Shown piece after piece: positions 27,201-34,776 of a DNA stretch of 64,000 nt. The notes beneath the pieces are model-generated. The model ran no database searches and was not told the origin of the DNA. It saw only the letters and a list, made by a program, of their open reading frames with translations. Position numbers and translations under genes: made by a program. This DNA is from Bog-159 sp050008575 (GTDB lineage: Bacteria; Acidobacteriota; Terriglobia; Bryobacterales; Bryobacteraceae). Where the stretch lies: the NCBI GenBank assembly GCA_050008575.1, contig JBEKMJ010000038.1:1-64000 (forward strand). Direction: 5' to 3'. Every line of letters begins with the position of its first letter. Within the stretch, counting starts at the first letter, position 1.

Positions 27201-27472
27201 TCGTGCGGCAAGGCGGCGCGGCGTTCGACCGGCAATTGGATTGGGCTTTCGCGCGCGCACTCAACCGTGCGCCCGGCGCGGAGGAACGGCAGATCCTGAA
27301 GGATCTGTATCGCAAGAGTCTGGACCGTTTCCGCGCGTCGCCTGAATCGGCCGTGGAACTGTTGAGCGTGGGCGAGGCGCCGCAGGCCGGCGACGCCAAA
27401 CCTGAGACAGCCGCCATGACCCTGGTGGCAAGGGCAATTCTGAACTTACATGAAACCATCACCAGGAATTAG
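24263..27472 (+). CDS. Exported planctomycete-type cytochrome c / DUF1549 / DUF1553 protein
   Basis: The 1069-residue protein has a signal peptide (GTVLLAVSLALAANAA). A PSCyt1 domain follows with the haem site CFRCH (in RPIMSDTCFRCHGPDK) and MPP (distal Met) further on. The DUF1549 domain (NPIDDFIQARLAREGL, RRVTLDLTGIPPTP, HWLDAVRFADT) contains a second C-x-x-C-H, CAECHDHKFDPF. A beta-rich insert follows at about residues 430-640, and then DUF1553 with NPLTARAFVNRLWREFFG, LLDWLAAEFMHDWDMRHMVR and NTPLQALDLMND. Such proteins are common in Planctomycetes and Solibacter-like Acidobacteria, usually next to DUF1501 genes, as here. They are thought to work in the periplasm, probably in redox-linked polysaccharide breakdown. 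Confidence 0.9.
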   Translation: MTHAEGTVLLAVSLALAANAAEPVKFNRDIRPIMSDTCFRCHGPDKRARMASMRLDRREEALKPTASGAIPIMPGDPDKSAIVQRIFAADPARRMPPQYAEKVLTDAQKETIRRWVAEGAAYEGHWAYQPVKRPPVPEVADAHAPIRNPIDDFIQARLAREGLTPSPEADRRTLLRRVTLDLTGIPPTPQQADSFLNDRSPDAYEKLVDRLLASPAYAEMRAMHWLDAVRFADTAGFHGDNIWPAWPYRDYVLRAFRDNMPFDRFTREQLAGDLLPGATADQKVAAAYNRLNRASAEGGLQPNEYLAKYGADRVRTLSTVWLGSTMGCAECHDHKFDPFTNRDFYAMKAFFADIRETGLIPDRGRGAWGEKLSLPTDEQRRRLAALDEQIVALRRGLDAQAQQMKKQRWAWEDRLLPDFEAGKLAWTYQRPTAASAANGAKLTIYNDEAVDSNFYLNGSLSSERKRGEGLIVASGPNPDNETYTVTLKPGEGAWTALGIDVFQDETLPGSRFARGADRFVLTEVDAELADPGGAPRKLAFVLATSGGFGERVENPPMAAIDGDPKTGWGVTIVEEYNPFLALRFAEPLHTGADSVVTVRLHHDSDLRHATIGRFRLALSAATYAWPEDGESDAKTKTSPADNPALTLTVAAGRGLPPDLPKILRRQEDERSAEQKDTALDFFEFSTPEFQPAYIRLVKLRAERDLLSAAIPRVVLTEATRPRVTRILPRANWMDETHEIVEPAVPAFLATLETDGRSATRLDLANWIVSPQNPLTARAFVNRLWREFFGTGLSKVLEDLGSQGEWPVNPELLDWLAAEFMHDWDMRHMVRTIVTSHTYRQSSLSNARIDERDPENRLLARQNRYRVDAEIVHDIALSVSGLLVERFGGPSVRPYEPEGYLAAMNFPKREYSASRGADLYRRALYTEWQRTFLHPTLLTFDAPTREECTVNRVSSNTPLQALDLMNDPIFVESARVFAGNIVRQGGAAFDRQLDWAFARALNRAPGAEERQILKDLYRKSLDRFRASPESAVELLSVGEAPQAGDAKPETAAMTLVARAILNLHETITRN

Positions 27473-28922
27473 AAGTGAGAGCGGGACTGCGAGTCCCGGC
27501 CCAGAGGGCACCCCGGCTTCGAGCCTGCCCCACGAGTGTGAAACCTGCCGCCGCACGTTCCTGCGCAACGGCCTTTCGGGCGTCGGACTGCTGGCGCTGA
27601 ACTCGCTGCTGGACCGCCGCGTGCTGGCTTCCACCGGCGTGGTCAACCCGCTGCATCATCCGGCCAAGGCCAAGCGCGTCATCTTCCTCTACCAGGCCGG
27701 CGGCCCGTCGCACCTGGAAACCTTCGACTACAAACCCAAGCTCGCCGAGATGACCGGCAAGCCCATGCCGGACTCCTTCACCGCCGGGCAACAGATCGCG
27801 CAGCTCCAGGGCCAGCGCCTGACCTGCTTCGGCCCGCAGCATCCTTTTCAGAAGTTCGGCAAATCCGGCCAGGAGATCTGCTCGCTGTTTCCACACATCG
27901 GCAGCGTGGCCGACGATATCTGCATCGTACGCTCCATGTGGACCGAGCAGATCAATCACGATCCCGCCCACACCCTGATGAACACCGGCTCCATCATTAC
28001 CGGGCGGCCCAGCATGGGATCGTGGGTGTTTTACGGATTGGGCGCCGAAACGGACAACCTGCCCGGGTTTGTGGTGCTGATGTCTTCCGGCAAGGGCGGC
28101 CAGATGCAACCCATCGCCGCGCGCCAATGGTCGAGCGGCATCCTGCCCAGCCGTTTTCAGGGAGTGAAGCTCAACTCCTTCGGCGACCCCGTGCTGCATG
28201 TACGGAATCCGCCGGGCGTGAGCGACGCCGCGCAGAACGAATCGATCCAGGCTGTGAATGCGCTGAATCGCCTGGAATACAAAGCCACTGGGGACCCCGA
28301 GATTCTCACTCGCATCGCGCAGTACGAAATGGCATTCCGCATGCAATCGAGCGTGCCCGACCTGATCGACATGAGCAAGGAACCGGCCAGCGTGCTGGAG
28401 ATGTACGGCGCTAAACCGGGCGACGGATCGTTCGCCTCCAACTGCCTGCTGGCGCGCCGTTTGGCCGAGCGCGGCGTGCGCTTCATTCAGCTCTACCATC
28501 GCGATTGGGATCACCACTCGGGCGTGAAAGCCAACGTGGTGATCAAGGCGCAGGAGACCGACCGGCCTACCGCCGCGTTGATCCAGGATCTGAAACAGCG
28601 CGGCATGCTGGACGACACGCTGGTGGTGTGGGGCGGCGAATTCGGACGTACACCGATGTCGCAGGGCGATGGCCGCGATCACCATATCAAGGGATTCAGC
28701 TTCCTGCTGGCGGGCGGCGGCATCCAGGGCGGCATCAGCCACGGCGCCACGGATGAATTGGGTTATGCGGCGGTCGAGAAAGCCGTGGCCGTGCCCGATT
28801 TCCACGCCACCATGCTGCACCTGCTGGGCATCGACCACAAGCGTCTGACCGTTAAGTTCCAGGGCCTGGATGCGCGGCTGACGGGGATTGCAGGAAATGT
28901 GGTGAAGGGTATTCTGGCGTAG
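27450..28922 (+). CDS. DUF1501 protein with Tat signal
   Basis: The 490-residue protein belongs to DUF1501, which has a sulfatase/alkaline-phosphatase-like fold. Visible motifs are FLYQAGGPSHLETFDYKP, NHDPAHTLMNTGSIITGRPS, WDHHSG, VVWGGEFGRTPM and GRDHHIKGFSFLLAGG. The Tat signal is CRRTFLRNGLSGVGLLAL. Its start overlaps the preceding DUF1553 gene by 23 bp, so the two are translationally coupled, the usual pairing. The first ~30 codons before the Tat motif are odd. They are encoded by palindromic repeat DNA (27482-27533) and give SGTASPGPEGTPASSLPHEC. Confidence 0.9.
   Translation: MKPSPGIRSESGTASPGPEGTPASSLPHECETCRRTFLRNGLSGVGLLALNSLLDRRVLASTGVVNPLHHPAKAKRVIFLYQAGGPSHLETFDYKPKLAEMTGKPMPDSFTAGQQIAQLQGQRLTCFGPQHPFQKFGKSGQEICSLFPHIGSVADDICIVRSMWTEQINHDPAHTLMNTGSIITGRPSMGSWVFYGLGAETDNLPGFVVLMSSGKGGQMQPIAARQWSSGILPSRFQGVKLNSFGDPVLHVRNPPGVSDAAQNESIQAVNALNRLEYKATGDPEILTRIAQYEMAFRMQSSVPDLIDMSKEPASVLEMYGAKPGDGSFASNCLLARRLAERGVRFIQLYHRDWDHHSGVKANVVIKAQETDRPTAALIQDLKQRGMLDDTLVVWGGEFGRTPMSQGDGRDHHIKGFSFLLAGGGIQGGISHGATDELGYAAVEKAVAVPDFHATMLHLLGIDHKRLTVKFQGLDARLTGIAGNVVKGILA
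27482..27533. repeat. Palindromic repeat inside the start of the DUF1501 coding region
   Basis: Gcgggactgcgagtcccg and ggcttcgagcctgccccac are fragments of the same hairpins that are intergenic elsewhere. Here they lie in frame within the DUF1501 gene, ahead of the Tat signal. Confidence 0.6.
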
Positions 28923-29087
28923 ATAGCGCAATTGTGGTGGACCTGGCAGCGCGTCTAGCCTGTTTAGCCTAGGACTACTACAGCTCTAATCGGCTTGACC
29001 TTACTGGTGGGCGGCCCTATAATACAACGAAGCCCATCCCGGTGCCTGGGCCACCTCACTCGGAACGCGCCCCCAAGGAGTGTGTCT

Positions 29088-31565
29088 GTGGTTTTGAAAA
29101 TTCGGTTTTTCGCCGCTGTCGCCGCCTGTTTGGTCGTCGCGGCCGGCTCGCTCATGGCTCACGACCCCCACGATCCCATGCAGGTGGTCGCCATATCGCC
29201 GAACTTCGCGCAGGATCATACGGTGCTGGCGGCGACCGCGGGGTTGACGCTCAAGCTGGGCGTAATGGTGGTCTTCAAGTCCACCGATGGCGGGGTCAAC
29301 TGGACGGTCTCCCCCGGTCTGCTCAACAACAACCCTCTTTACGCGTTGATCTTCTCGCCTGGCTACAGTCAAGATCAAACAGTGTTCGCGGCGGGCCAAA
29401 CCGGCCTGTTCATGTCCACCGATGGGGCGAACTCGTGGACCACATTGTCTTCGGATTCCCTGGTGAATATGACGTTATCGCCCAACTTCGCCAAAGACAA
29501 CACACTGTACGTGTTGACCAAGGGCAATGAGATTCTCAGGTCCACGAACCGCGGGAAGACCCTGATCCAGATTACAGCGCCCACGCCATTGACGGCGGGG
29601 ATCAGCTTCATTGCAGTCTCTCCGAACTTCGCCGCCGATCATACCCTATTGGTGGGGACCGGCGAGAACGGGATATTCAGATCGTCGAACGGCGGAGGGA
29701 AGTGGACTTCAGTCACTTCCGGACTCACGCTTCCCAGGGTCACGTCGTTGGCGTTTTCGCCTTCTTTCAGTACCGATCAGACGGCCTTTGCGGTAACCAT
29801 GGGCGGGGGCTTCCTGGCTTCCACAAACGGCGGAGTTTCCTGGGCGAAATTCAATTCGGGCCTCACCGATACCAACGCGACCTCTTTGACGCTGTCTCCA
29901 ACTTATACGCAGGACTCCACGCTTTGGGTCACCACCGCGGTTAATGGAGTTTTCCAATCGACGAATAAAGGGGCGTCGTGGGGAACGCCGGTTAGGGTAT
30001 CGCGCCAGTTATCGACTCTGACTACCGTCCACTATCAGACACTCGCCGCTTACCCCGGTGGGCTCCAGTTCCTGGGCATGTTCGAGGGACTTTGGACATC
30101 CACTAACAATGGGGCGTCCTGGCAATACATCGATACTTGCCCGACCCGCTTCGTGCGTTACATCAATATGTCGCCGAACTTCCCCGTGGACCAGACTATA
30201 TTCGTGAGTACGTACGGAAGCGGCAACCTGTGGACCACCGACGCCGGCGCCACCTGGACGCTGCAGAATAACGGAATGCAAGCGCCCTATACCGACGGAT
30301 CGGCAATTTCGCCCAACTACACCAACGATGGGATGGCGTTCAGCGGCAACCACAATGGCTTACAGAGGACCTCCGATAACGGCGCCACCTGGCAGATGAT
30401 GACCGGACCCGGCCAGACCGCTTATCCCAGAGGCTTAGCCGTTTCCCCCAACTTCGCCAACGATAAGACCGTCTATATTGGCACGACCGCGGCGCCTGGC
30501 CATAACACCGTCCACGATGAGCCCGACAACGCCGGCGCCGGCCTGTGGATCTCCCTCGATCAGGGCGAGACTTGGACTATTTCCAGCCTGAATGGGAACG
30601 GCGTTCCTTGCATCGCTTTCTCGCCCGCGTTCGCCACCGACCACACCGCGTTCGCGGGAGCCCAGACGGGGTCGCTCTACAAAACCACCGACAGCGCCGT
30701 TACCTGGACGGTTCTCACACTTCCCGATAATCCCAACGGAATGGCGACGGTGGCCGTATCCCCGAATTACGCCGTGGACCAAACCGTGTTTGCCGCGGCC
30801 CTGCACGGCGGCATCTACAGGTCCACCAATAGCGGTTCCACATGGACTCTGCTTTCCAACACCCGCACCACCAGGGGTCTGATTATCCAATTCTCCCCGA
30901 ACTACGCGAACGATCAGACTCTCTTCATCGGCACCATCCAGTACGGTCTCATGGAATCCACCAATGGCGGAAATACCTTGTCGCAAGTGACTTCGTTCCC
31001 TGACGCTATGGTCTCGGCTCTCGGCGTTTCGCCCGGTTTTGCGACCGACGGTACGCTGTTCGCGGCCGGATATCACGGTCTGTTCGAGTCGAACGATGCG
31101 GGCGCTACGTGGACCTATCTGGTGACCCCGGCGCGTGTCGAGGAGTCCCGAAATATCACCAGTAACCTGCAGGAGCCGCCGACCATTACTTACCAGGGCC
31201 AATGGCAAATGATCACACCCTCGGCCATGGCCAGCACTAACCAATACGCATCCACTTCGGAGAACCAGGACACCGCCGTCTTCCAGTTCGTCGGGACGGG
31301 GGTGGATTGGGTCACACTGACCGGTCCATACCAGGGCAATGCGTCCGTCACACTGGATGGGATCTTCCAGACCACCGTCAACCTGAACACCTCCGCTCCC
31401 CCCCTCTACCAACAGACCGTTTGGACGCTGCAAGGCATCCCGTGCGCGTTCCATACGCTGGAGATCACGGCGTCGCCCGAAGTGACGCAGAGCGTCTCAC
31501 TGGATGCCTTCGACATCTGGGTGAACGACTGTCAGTATACGACCTTCGGTGCGCTCAAACGATGA
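29088..31565 (+). CDS. Secreted BNR/Ycf48-like beta-propeller protein with C-terminal beta-sandwich
   Basis: The 825-residue protein has a signal peptide (RFFAAVAACLVVAAGSLMA) and about 13 repeats. Each has SPNF-x-x-D-x-T-[VL]-[FYL]-[AVI] followed by a GL[FWY]-x-STDGG-x-x-W segment, as in BNR/Asp-box and Ycf48-like propellers. The last ~140 residues (ITYQGQWQMITPSAMASTNQ, FQFVGTGVDWVTLTGPYQG, LDAFDIWVND) form a separate domain resembling a carbohydrate-binding jelly roll. I chose the GTG at 29088 because AAGGAG is 7 bp upstream. The 165 bp before it contain no gene. The binding target is unknown. Confidence 0.75.
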   Translation: MVLKIRFFAAVAACLVVAAGSLMAHDPHDPMQVVAISPNFAQDHTVLAATAGLTLKLGVMVVFKSTDGGVNWTVSPGLLNNNPLYALIFSPGYSQDQTVFAAGQTGLFMSTDGANSWTTLSSDSLVNMTLSPNFAKDNTLYVLTKGNEILRSTNRGKTLIQITAPTPLTAGISFIAVSPNFAADHTLLVGTGENGIFRSSNGGGKWTSVTSGLTLPRVTSLAFSPSFSTDQTAFAVTMGGGFLASTNGGVSWAKFNSGLTDTNATSLTLSPTYTQDSTLWVTTAVNGVFQSTNKGASWGTPVRVSRQLSTLTTVHYQTLAAYPGGLQFLGMFEGLWTSTNNGASWQYIDTCPTRFVRYINMSPNFPVDQTIFVSTYGSGNLWTTDAGATWTLQNNGMQAPYTDGSAISPNYTNDGMAFSGNHNGLQRTSDNGATWQMMTGPGQTAYPRGLAVSPNFANDKTVYIGTTAAPGHNTVHDEPDNAGAGLWISLDQGETWTISSLNGNGVPCIAFSPAFATDHTAFAGAQTGSLYKTTDSAVTWTVLTLPDNPNGMATVAVSPNYAVDQTVFAAALHGGIYRSTNSGSTWTLLSNTRTTRGLIIQFSPNYANDQTLFIGTIQYGLMESTNGGNTLSQVTSFPDAMVSALGVSPGFATDGTLFAAGYHGLFESNDAGATWTYLVTPARVEESRNITSNLQEPPTITYQGQWQMITPSAMASTNQYASTSENQDTAVFQFVGTGVDWVTLTGPYQGNASVTLDGIFQTTVNLNTSAPPLYQQTVWTLQGIPCAFHTLEITASPEVTQSVSLDAFDIWVNDCQYTTFGALKR

Positions 31566-31578
31566 TGTGGCGTTGATT

Positions 31579-31802
31579 GTGGGGCAGGACTCCAGTCCTG
31601 TCAGGATGGGCCTGGGGCCCACGAATCGTGATGAAAACCCGCGTGGGGCGGCGCCCCACGGCGGCGGACAGAATGTGGAAACGCCGTGGGTTTTCGACCG
31701 TGCGGACCGGCGTCCACGTCGGTCTGTGTGGGTCCAGTACTGATTTGTTTGCCTTAAGAGCGGGTCCTGGAGGACCCGCGCAGGACTGGAGTCCTGCCCC
31801 AC
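31579..31802. repeat. MITE-like element, 224 bp, perfect 22-bp terminal inverted repeats
   Basis: The left end GTGGGGCAGGACTCCAGTCC plus tg (31579-31600) and the right end (31781-31802) are exact reverse complements. Each end is itself a hairpin (AGGACTCCAGTCCT). Internal palindromes include gtggggcggcgccccac and gcgggtcctggaggacccgc. It carries no gene of its own. Its right end overlaps the 3' end of the membrane protein gene at 31754. Confidence 0.85.
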
Positions 31803-32179
31803 TTCAGGAACCACACGCCTGCAAACGCGCCCACGCTCTCAACGAGAAACAATAGACACGCGGTGATCACGAACGTGGTTCCCCAGAACCCGGGCACTTG
31901 CGCCCCAACGTGGTCGGGACCCATGGCCATGAAGTGATGGTACAGGCCGAAGACCAGCGATCCAGCCATGGTCAGAGCCAGCAAGCCGAATCCGAGGCGC
32001 TGCCAGCGTGTCCACAGCAACGCCATGGCCAACAGCGGTCCGGCGACGATCGCGATCGCCACGAACAGCGTCTCCGCCGCGCTCAAATCGATATGCAATT
32101 TCAGGTGGGCCGCGCCGTGCACGATATTCACCAGCAGGTTGACGAGCACAATGGTTGTGCCGTAGCGTGCGGAATCCAT
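31754..32179 (-). CDS. Small four-helix membrane protein of unknown function
   Basis: The 141-residue product has four hydrophobic segments (TIVLVNLLVNIVHGAAHL, LFVAIAIVAGPLLAMALLW, FGLLALTMAGSLVFGLYHHF and FVITACLLFLVESVGAFAGV) with His residues in or near helices 1 and 3. It is not a family I can name. The last 15 residues (from WGRTPVLRGSS onward) are encoded by the end of the MITE-like element at 31579-31802. The original stop was therefore probably replaced by the insertion. The downstream hydrolase operon is read in the same direction but lies upstream of it, with a 21-bp gap. Confidence 0.65.
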   Translation of the reverse strand: MDSARYGTTIVLVNLLVNIVHGAAHLKLHIDLSAAETLFVAIAIVAGPLLAMALLWTRWQRLGFGLLALTMAGSLVFGLYHHFMAMGPDHVGAQVPGFWGTTFVITACLLFLVESVGAFAGVWFLKWGRTPVLRGSSRTRS

Positions 32180-32200
32180 GGCAGCTATTGTAAGTCAAAC

Positions 32201-33355
32201 CTATTGGCAACGCTTGGCGGTGAGCAGTTCTTTCCGTTCATCCAACAGCCAGCAGCCGGCCTCCGTGGCCTTTATCAGTTCGGTGCCGTTCCAGTTGATC
32301 CTGACGGGCAGCCACGCTTCCGGCAGTGTCAGCTTCATCTGCGCAATGGCGCGGCTGACTACTTCGACCTCCTGCAACTCCGGCAGGTATTGCGCGCGCA
32401 CGCGGGCGGTGACCGGCTCTGCGTGCGCCGCCAACACGATCTTGGTCTCCAGACGGAGGCGCTGCTTGCCGCGCTCGACCATCGCCACCACCGGCTTCTC
32501 ATCGAACGTCCGATACAGGATTTGCGCGTACTCCGCGGCGTTTGTCAGTTCCTTGCCGCCCAATTCCACGATGCGGTCGTTGACCTTGAGCGGGCCCTCA
32601 TATTTCTCGGGCAGCGACGCGACTACAACGCCCGGCCCCGGTTCGCCGGGATTGTATCCGAACGGGCCGATAGCCAACTGCGCGCCCGATCCCAGCGGCT
32701 GCACGCGCGTGGAATCCAGCACGTCGTTGCGCTCGGCGGGATCGAACCTGGTCACTTCCATCCAGTAGCAGCGGGGGAACAGCGGGTTGCCCGTTTCGCA
32801 ATCGGCCGTGGTGGGGAACGCGTCGCGCCGGTGCGCGGCGAGCCATTCGAAGATCTCCGCGGGCTTGGCCATGGCCAGTTCGCGCGATTCCAGGTTGAAA
32901 CCGGCCGACCGCAACTTCTTGCCCAGCGGCTCTTCGTCCTTATTCGCAGACAGCCAGAGAACCGGAAGATGGGTGGTATTGGCGGCGAAGATGCGATTGC
33001 TATCGATAGCGGTGCGCGGACTTCCGCCGGCGCCCACGGCGGCGGCCCAAAGATCCGGCATTCGCGCCGCCACGTAGAATAGCGTGGAGACGGACCCGCC
33101 CTGCGCCGCAAGGTAGACGCGATCGGGATCCACGGGCAATCGTTTTTCGGCTTCCTCCACCTCGCCGGCCAGGGCCTTCACGCGCTGGTCGGCGCTCTTG
33201 CCGGCGGTGTCGGTTTGCGCCTCCATAAACTGCCAGCCGCGCTCCTCACAAGCGGCCTGCCAGACTTTGGCATCGCCGCCCAGCAGGACCAGGAGTGGGG
33301 ACTTCGGCGCCTGCGCAGCGGCAGGCCACGCGAGCAGCGCCGCCACGAGCGTCAC
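32201..33355 (-). CDS. Exported alpha/beta-hydrolase-like protein with C-terminal PDZ-like domain
   Basis: The 384-residue product has a short signal peptide (TLVAALLAWPAAAQA). The N-terminal half has the order of an alpha/beta hydrolase (SPLLVLLGGDAKVW, RVYLAAQGGSVSTLFYVA, THLPVLWLSANKDEE). The nucleophile elbow reads QGGSVS rather than G-x-S-x-G, so catalysis is doubtful. The C-terminal half contains a PDZ-like segment (PGPGVVVASLPEKYEG, LKVNDRIVELGGKELTN). The GTG start at 33355 is one base after the stop of the small upstream gene, so it is the third gene of a tight operon with a transglutaminase-like protein. A periplasmic role is inferred. Confidence 0.65.
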   Translation of the reverse strand: MTLVAALLAWPAAAQAPKSPLLVLLGGDAKVWQAACEERGWQFMEAQTDTAGKSADQRVKALAGEVEEAEKRLPVDPDRVYLAAQGGSVSTLFYVAARMPDLWAAAVGAGGSPRTAIDSNRIFAANTTHLPVLWLSANKDEEPLGKKLRSAGFNLESRELAMAKPAEIFEWLAAHRRDAFPTTADCETGNPLFPRCYWMEVTRFDPAERNDVLDSTRVQPLGSGAQLAIGPFGYNPGEPGPGVVVASLPEKYEGPLKVNDRIVELGGKELTNAAEYAQILYRTFDEKPVVAMVERGKQRLRLETKIVLAAHAEPVTARVRAQYLPELQEVEVVSRAIAQMKLTLPEAWLPVRINWNGTELIKATEAGCWLLDERKELLTAKRCQ

Positions 33356-33356
33356 G

Positions 33357-33710
33357 TCAGCGCACCAGGCGGGAGTGGATATGTTTGGCCAGTTTCTCAA
33401 TTTCTTCAGTCTTCTTGACGGTGGAGATCGAAAGCACGTGGCGGTCGTTCTTCTCCAGATCCTGCTTCAATTGTTCGGCCAGCTCGATGAGCTGCGCGGC
33501 ATCCTTCAAGTCCTTTTCGTGATCGGCCTTCAGTATTTCATCTTGTTGGGATTTGCCGTCAGGGAGTGGCGCATCGTCTTGCGTGGGGGTCCTCTGACGC
33601 TGCGGGTGGCCCGGCGAGCCCTGCGGGAGCTGCGGAGCCTGCGGCGCGGCAAACGGCGTGAGGGCCAACGCCAGGCCCGCCGCGGCTGCGAAACGTAATA
33701 AGAGTTTCAT
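33357..33710 (-). CDS. Small exported protein with a C-terminal coiled coil
   Basis: The 117-residue product starts MKLLLRFAAAAGLALALTPF, a signal peptide. A Pro/Gln-rich linker follows, then a charged helical segment (KDLKDAAQLIELAEQLKQDL, KKTEEIEKLAKHI). No named family is recognised. I chose the ATG at 33710 because GAGGGG precedes it; an ATG at 33725 overlaps the stop of the upstream gene. It is the middle gene of the three-gene operon 34708-32201, with gaps of 11 bp and 1 bp. Confidence 0.65.
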   Translation of the reverse strand: MKLLLRFAAAAGLALALTPFAAPQAPQLPQGSPGHPQRQRTPTQDDAPLPDGKSQQDEILKADHEKDLKDAAQLIELAEQLKQDLEKNDRHVLSISTVKKTEEIEKLAKHIHSRLVR

Positions 33711-33721
33711 AGTTGCGCCCC

Positions 33722-34708
33722 TCATTGCGGCCGATCTTTGTACGAGTAGCTGGTTTCCACGCTGGTATATTTGCCGCCATCCAGTTCGACGTACGGATAT
33801 ACGAAATAGTTCAACGGATCGCCGAGCTGCCGGGGAACCAGGTTAATATCGCGGCCCTTGCTCAGTTCCACGCGGTTCTCGTCGTGCGCGCCGAAGAAGT
33901 ACTCGCGCCTCGCGGGATTCTTAGCGGCTTCCGACGCGTCCACGGGTACCCAGCCGATGCCCTTCGCGTAGAATTCCGCCCAGCAGTGATAGCCGGCGAT
34001 TTTGCCCGCGCCGCGGTCGGCGGGCAGCGGAAAGCCGATGGCGAAGCGGGCCGGGATTCCCACGGCGCGCGCGTAGCCGATGAAGATGGCGTGGAAGTCG
34101 GTGCAATTGCCGCGGCGCGCGTCGCACGCGTAATAAATGTCGCCATTGCCCCATCCCTTGCCGGTCTTGTCGTATTTCACGGTGGCCACCACGTGGTTGT
34201 AGATGGCGCGCGCCATTTCCAGGTCGGTCTTGGCGCCGGCCGCGTCCACCACCTCGCGCGCCCAACGGCGGATGGTGTCGTCGAGCGGTACCAGGCGGTC
34301 GGGTTGCAGGTAGCGCGCGAAGTCCGTCGGGGCGGGCGTGCCGTCCGCCGGCGAATCCGCCGCGAACGGTTGGATATGCTCCTTGCGCACGGCATCGAAG
34401 CGCATGGTCACCGCGATGGCCGGCTCCTTCGGATCGACCATGCGGATATGCAGGATGTGGTTGTCTTCCGTGCCGGTGGCGGTCTGCCATTGGTCGTATT
34501 GCTTGGGACCATCGATGCGCAGGTTGGCGATGCGTTGGAAGGCGTCGTCGTGCGGCGCCGGCAGCCAGATATCGACCGTGTGTGCGCCGGCCGGTACTTC
34601 CTTCACGGTGACCGCGTATTCGAAGCTGAAGGAACGCTCGCGCGGGGCCGGCAGGTTGGCGGCAAGACCCAGCGCGCCAAAAAGCCAGAGTGCTAGGGGA
34701 ATGCGCAT
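33722..34708 (-). CDS. Exported transglutaminase-like (papain-fold) protein
   Basis: The 328-residue product has a signal peptide (IPLALWLFGALGLAANLPA) and an N-terminal beta domain. The transglutaminase core carries the triad Cys in GNCTDFHAIFIGYARAVG, His in GYHCWAEFY and Asp in WVPVDASEA. Bacterial members act as proteases, peptide ligases or structural proteins in the envelope. The gene heads a three-gene operon with a coiled-coil protein and a hydrolase/PDZ protein, which suggests a shared periplasmic task. Confidence 0.85.
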   Translation of the reverse strand: MRIPLALWLFGALGLAANLPAPRERSFSFEYAVTVKEVPAGAHTVDIWLPAPHDDAFQRIANLRIDGPKQYDQWQTATGTEDNHILHIRMVDPKEPAIAVTMRFDAVRKEHIQPFAADSPADGTPAPTDFARYLQPDRLVPLDDTIRRWAREVVDAAGAKTDLEMARAIYNHVVATVKYDKTGKGWGNGDIYYACDARRGNCTDFHAIFIGYARAVGIPARFAIGFPLPADRGAGKIAGYHCWAEFYAKGIGWVPVDASEAAKNPARREYFFGAHDENRVELSKGRDINLVPRQLGDPLNYFVYPYVELDGGKYTSVETSYSYKDRPQ

Positions 34709-34721
34709 AGATATATTGTAG

Positions 34722-34770
34722 TGGGGCGGACCTCCAGGTCTGCGCGGGTCCTCCAGGACCCGCTTTCGGC
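34722..34770. repeat. Palindromic repeat (GTGGGGCGGACCTCC type)
   Basis: GTGGGGCGGACCTCCAGGTC, gcgggtcctccaggacccgc and part of tcggcggc form hairpins in the 68-bp gap between the divergent transglutaminase-like gene and the mannonate dehydratase remnant. Confidence 0.6.
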
Positions 34771-34776
34771 GGCATT

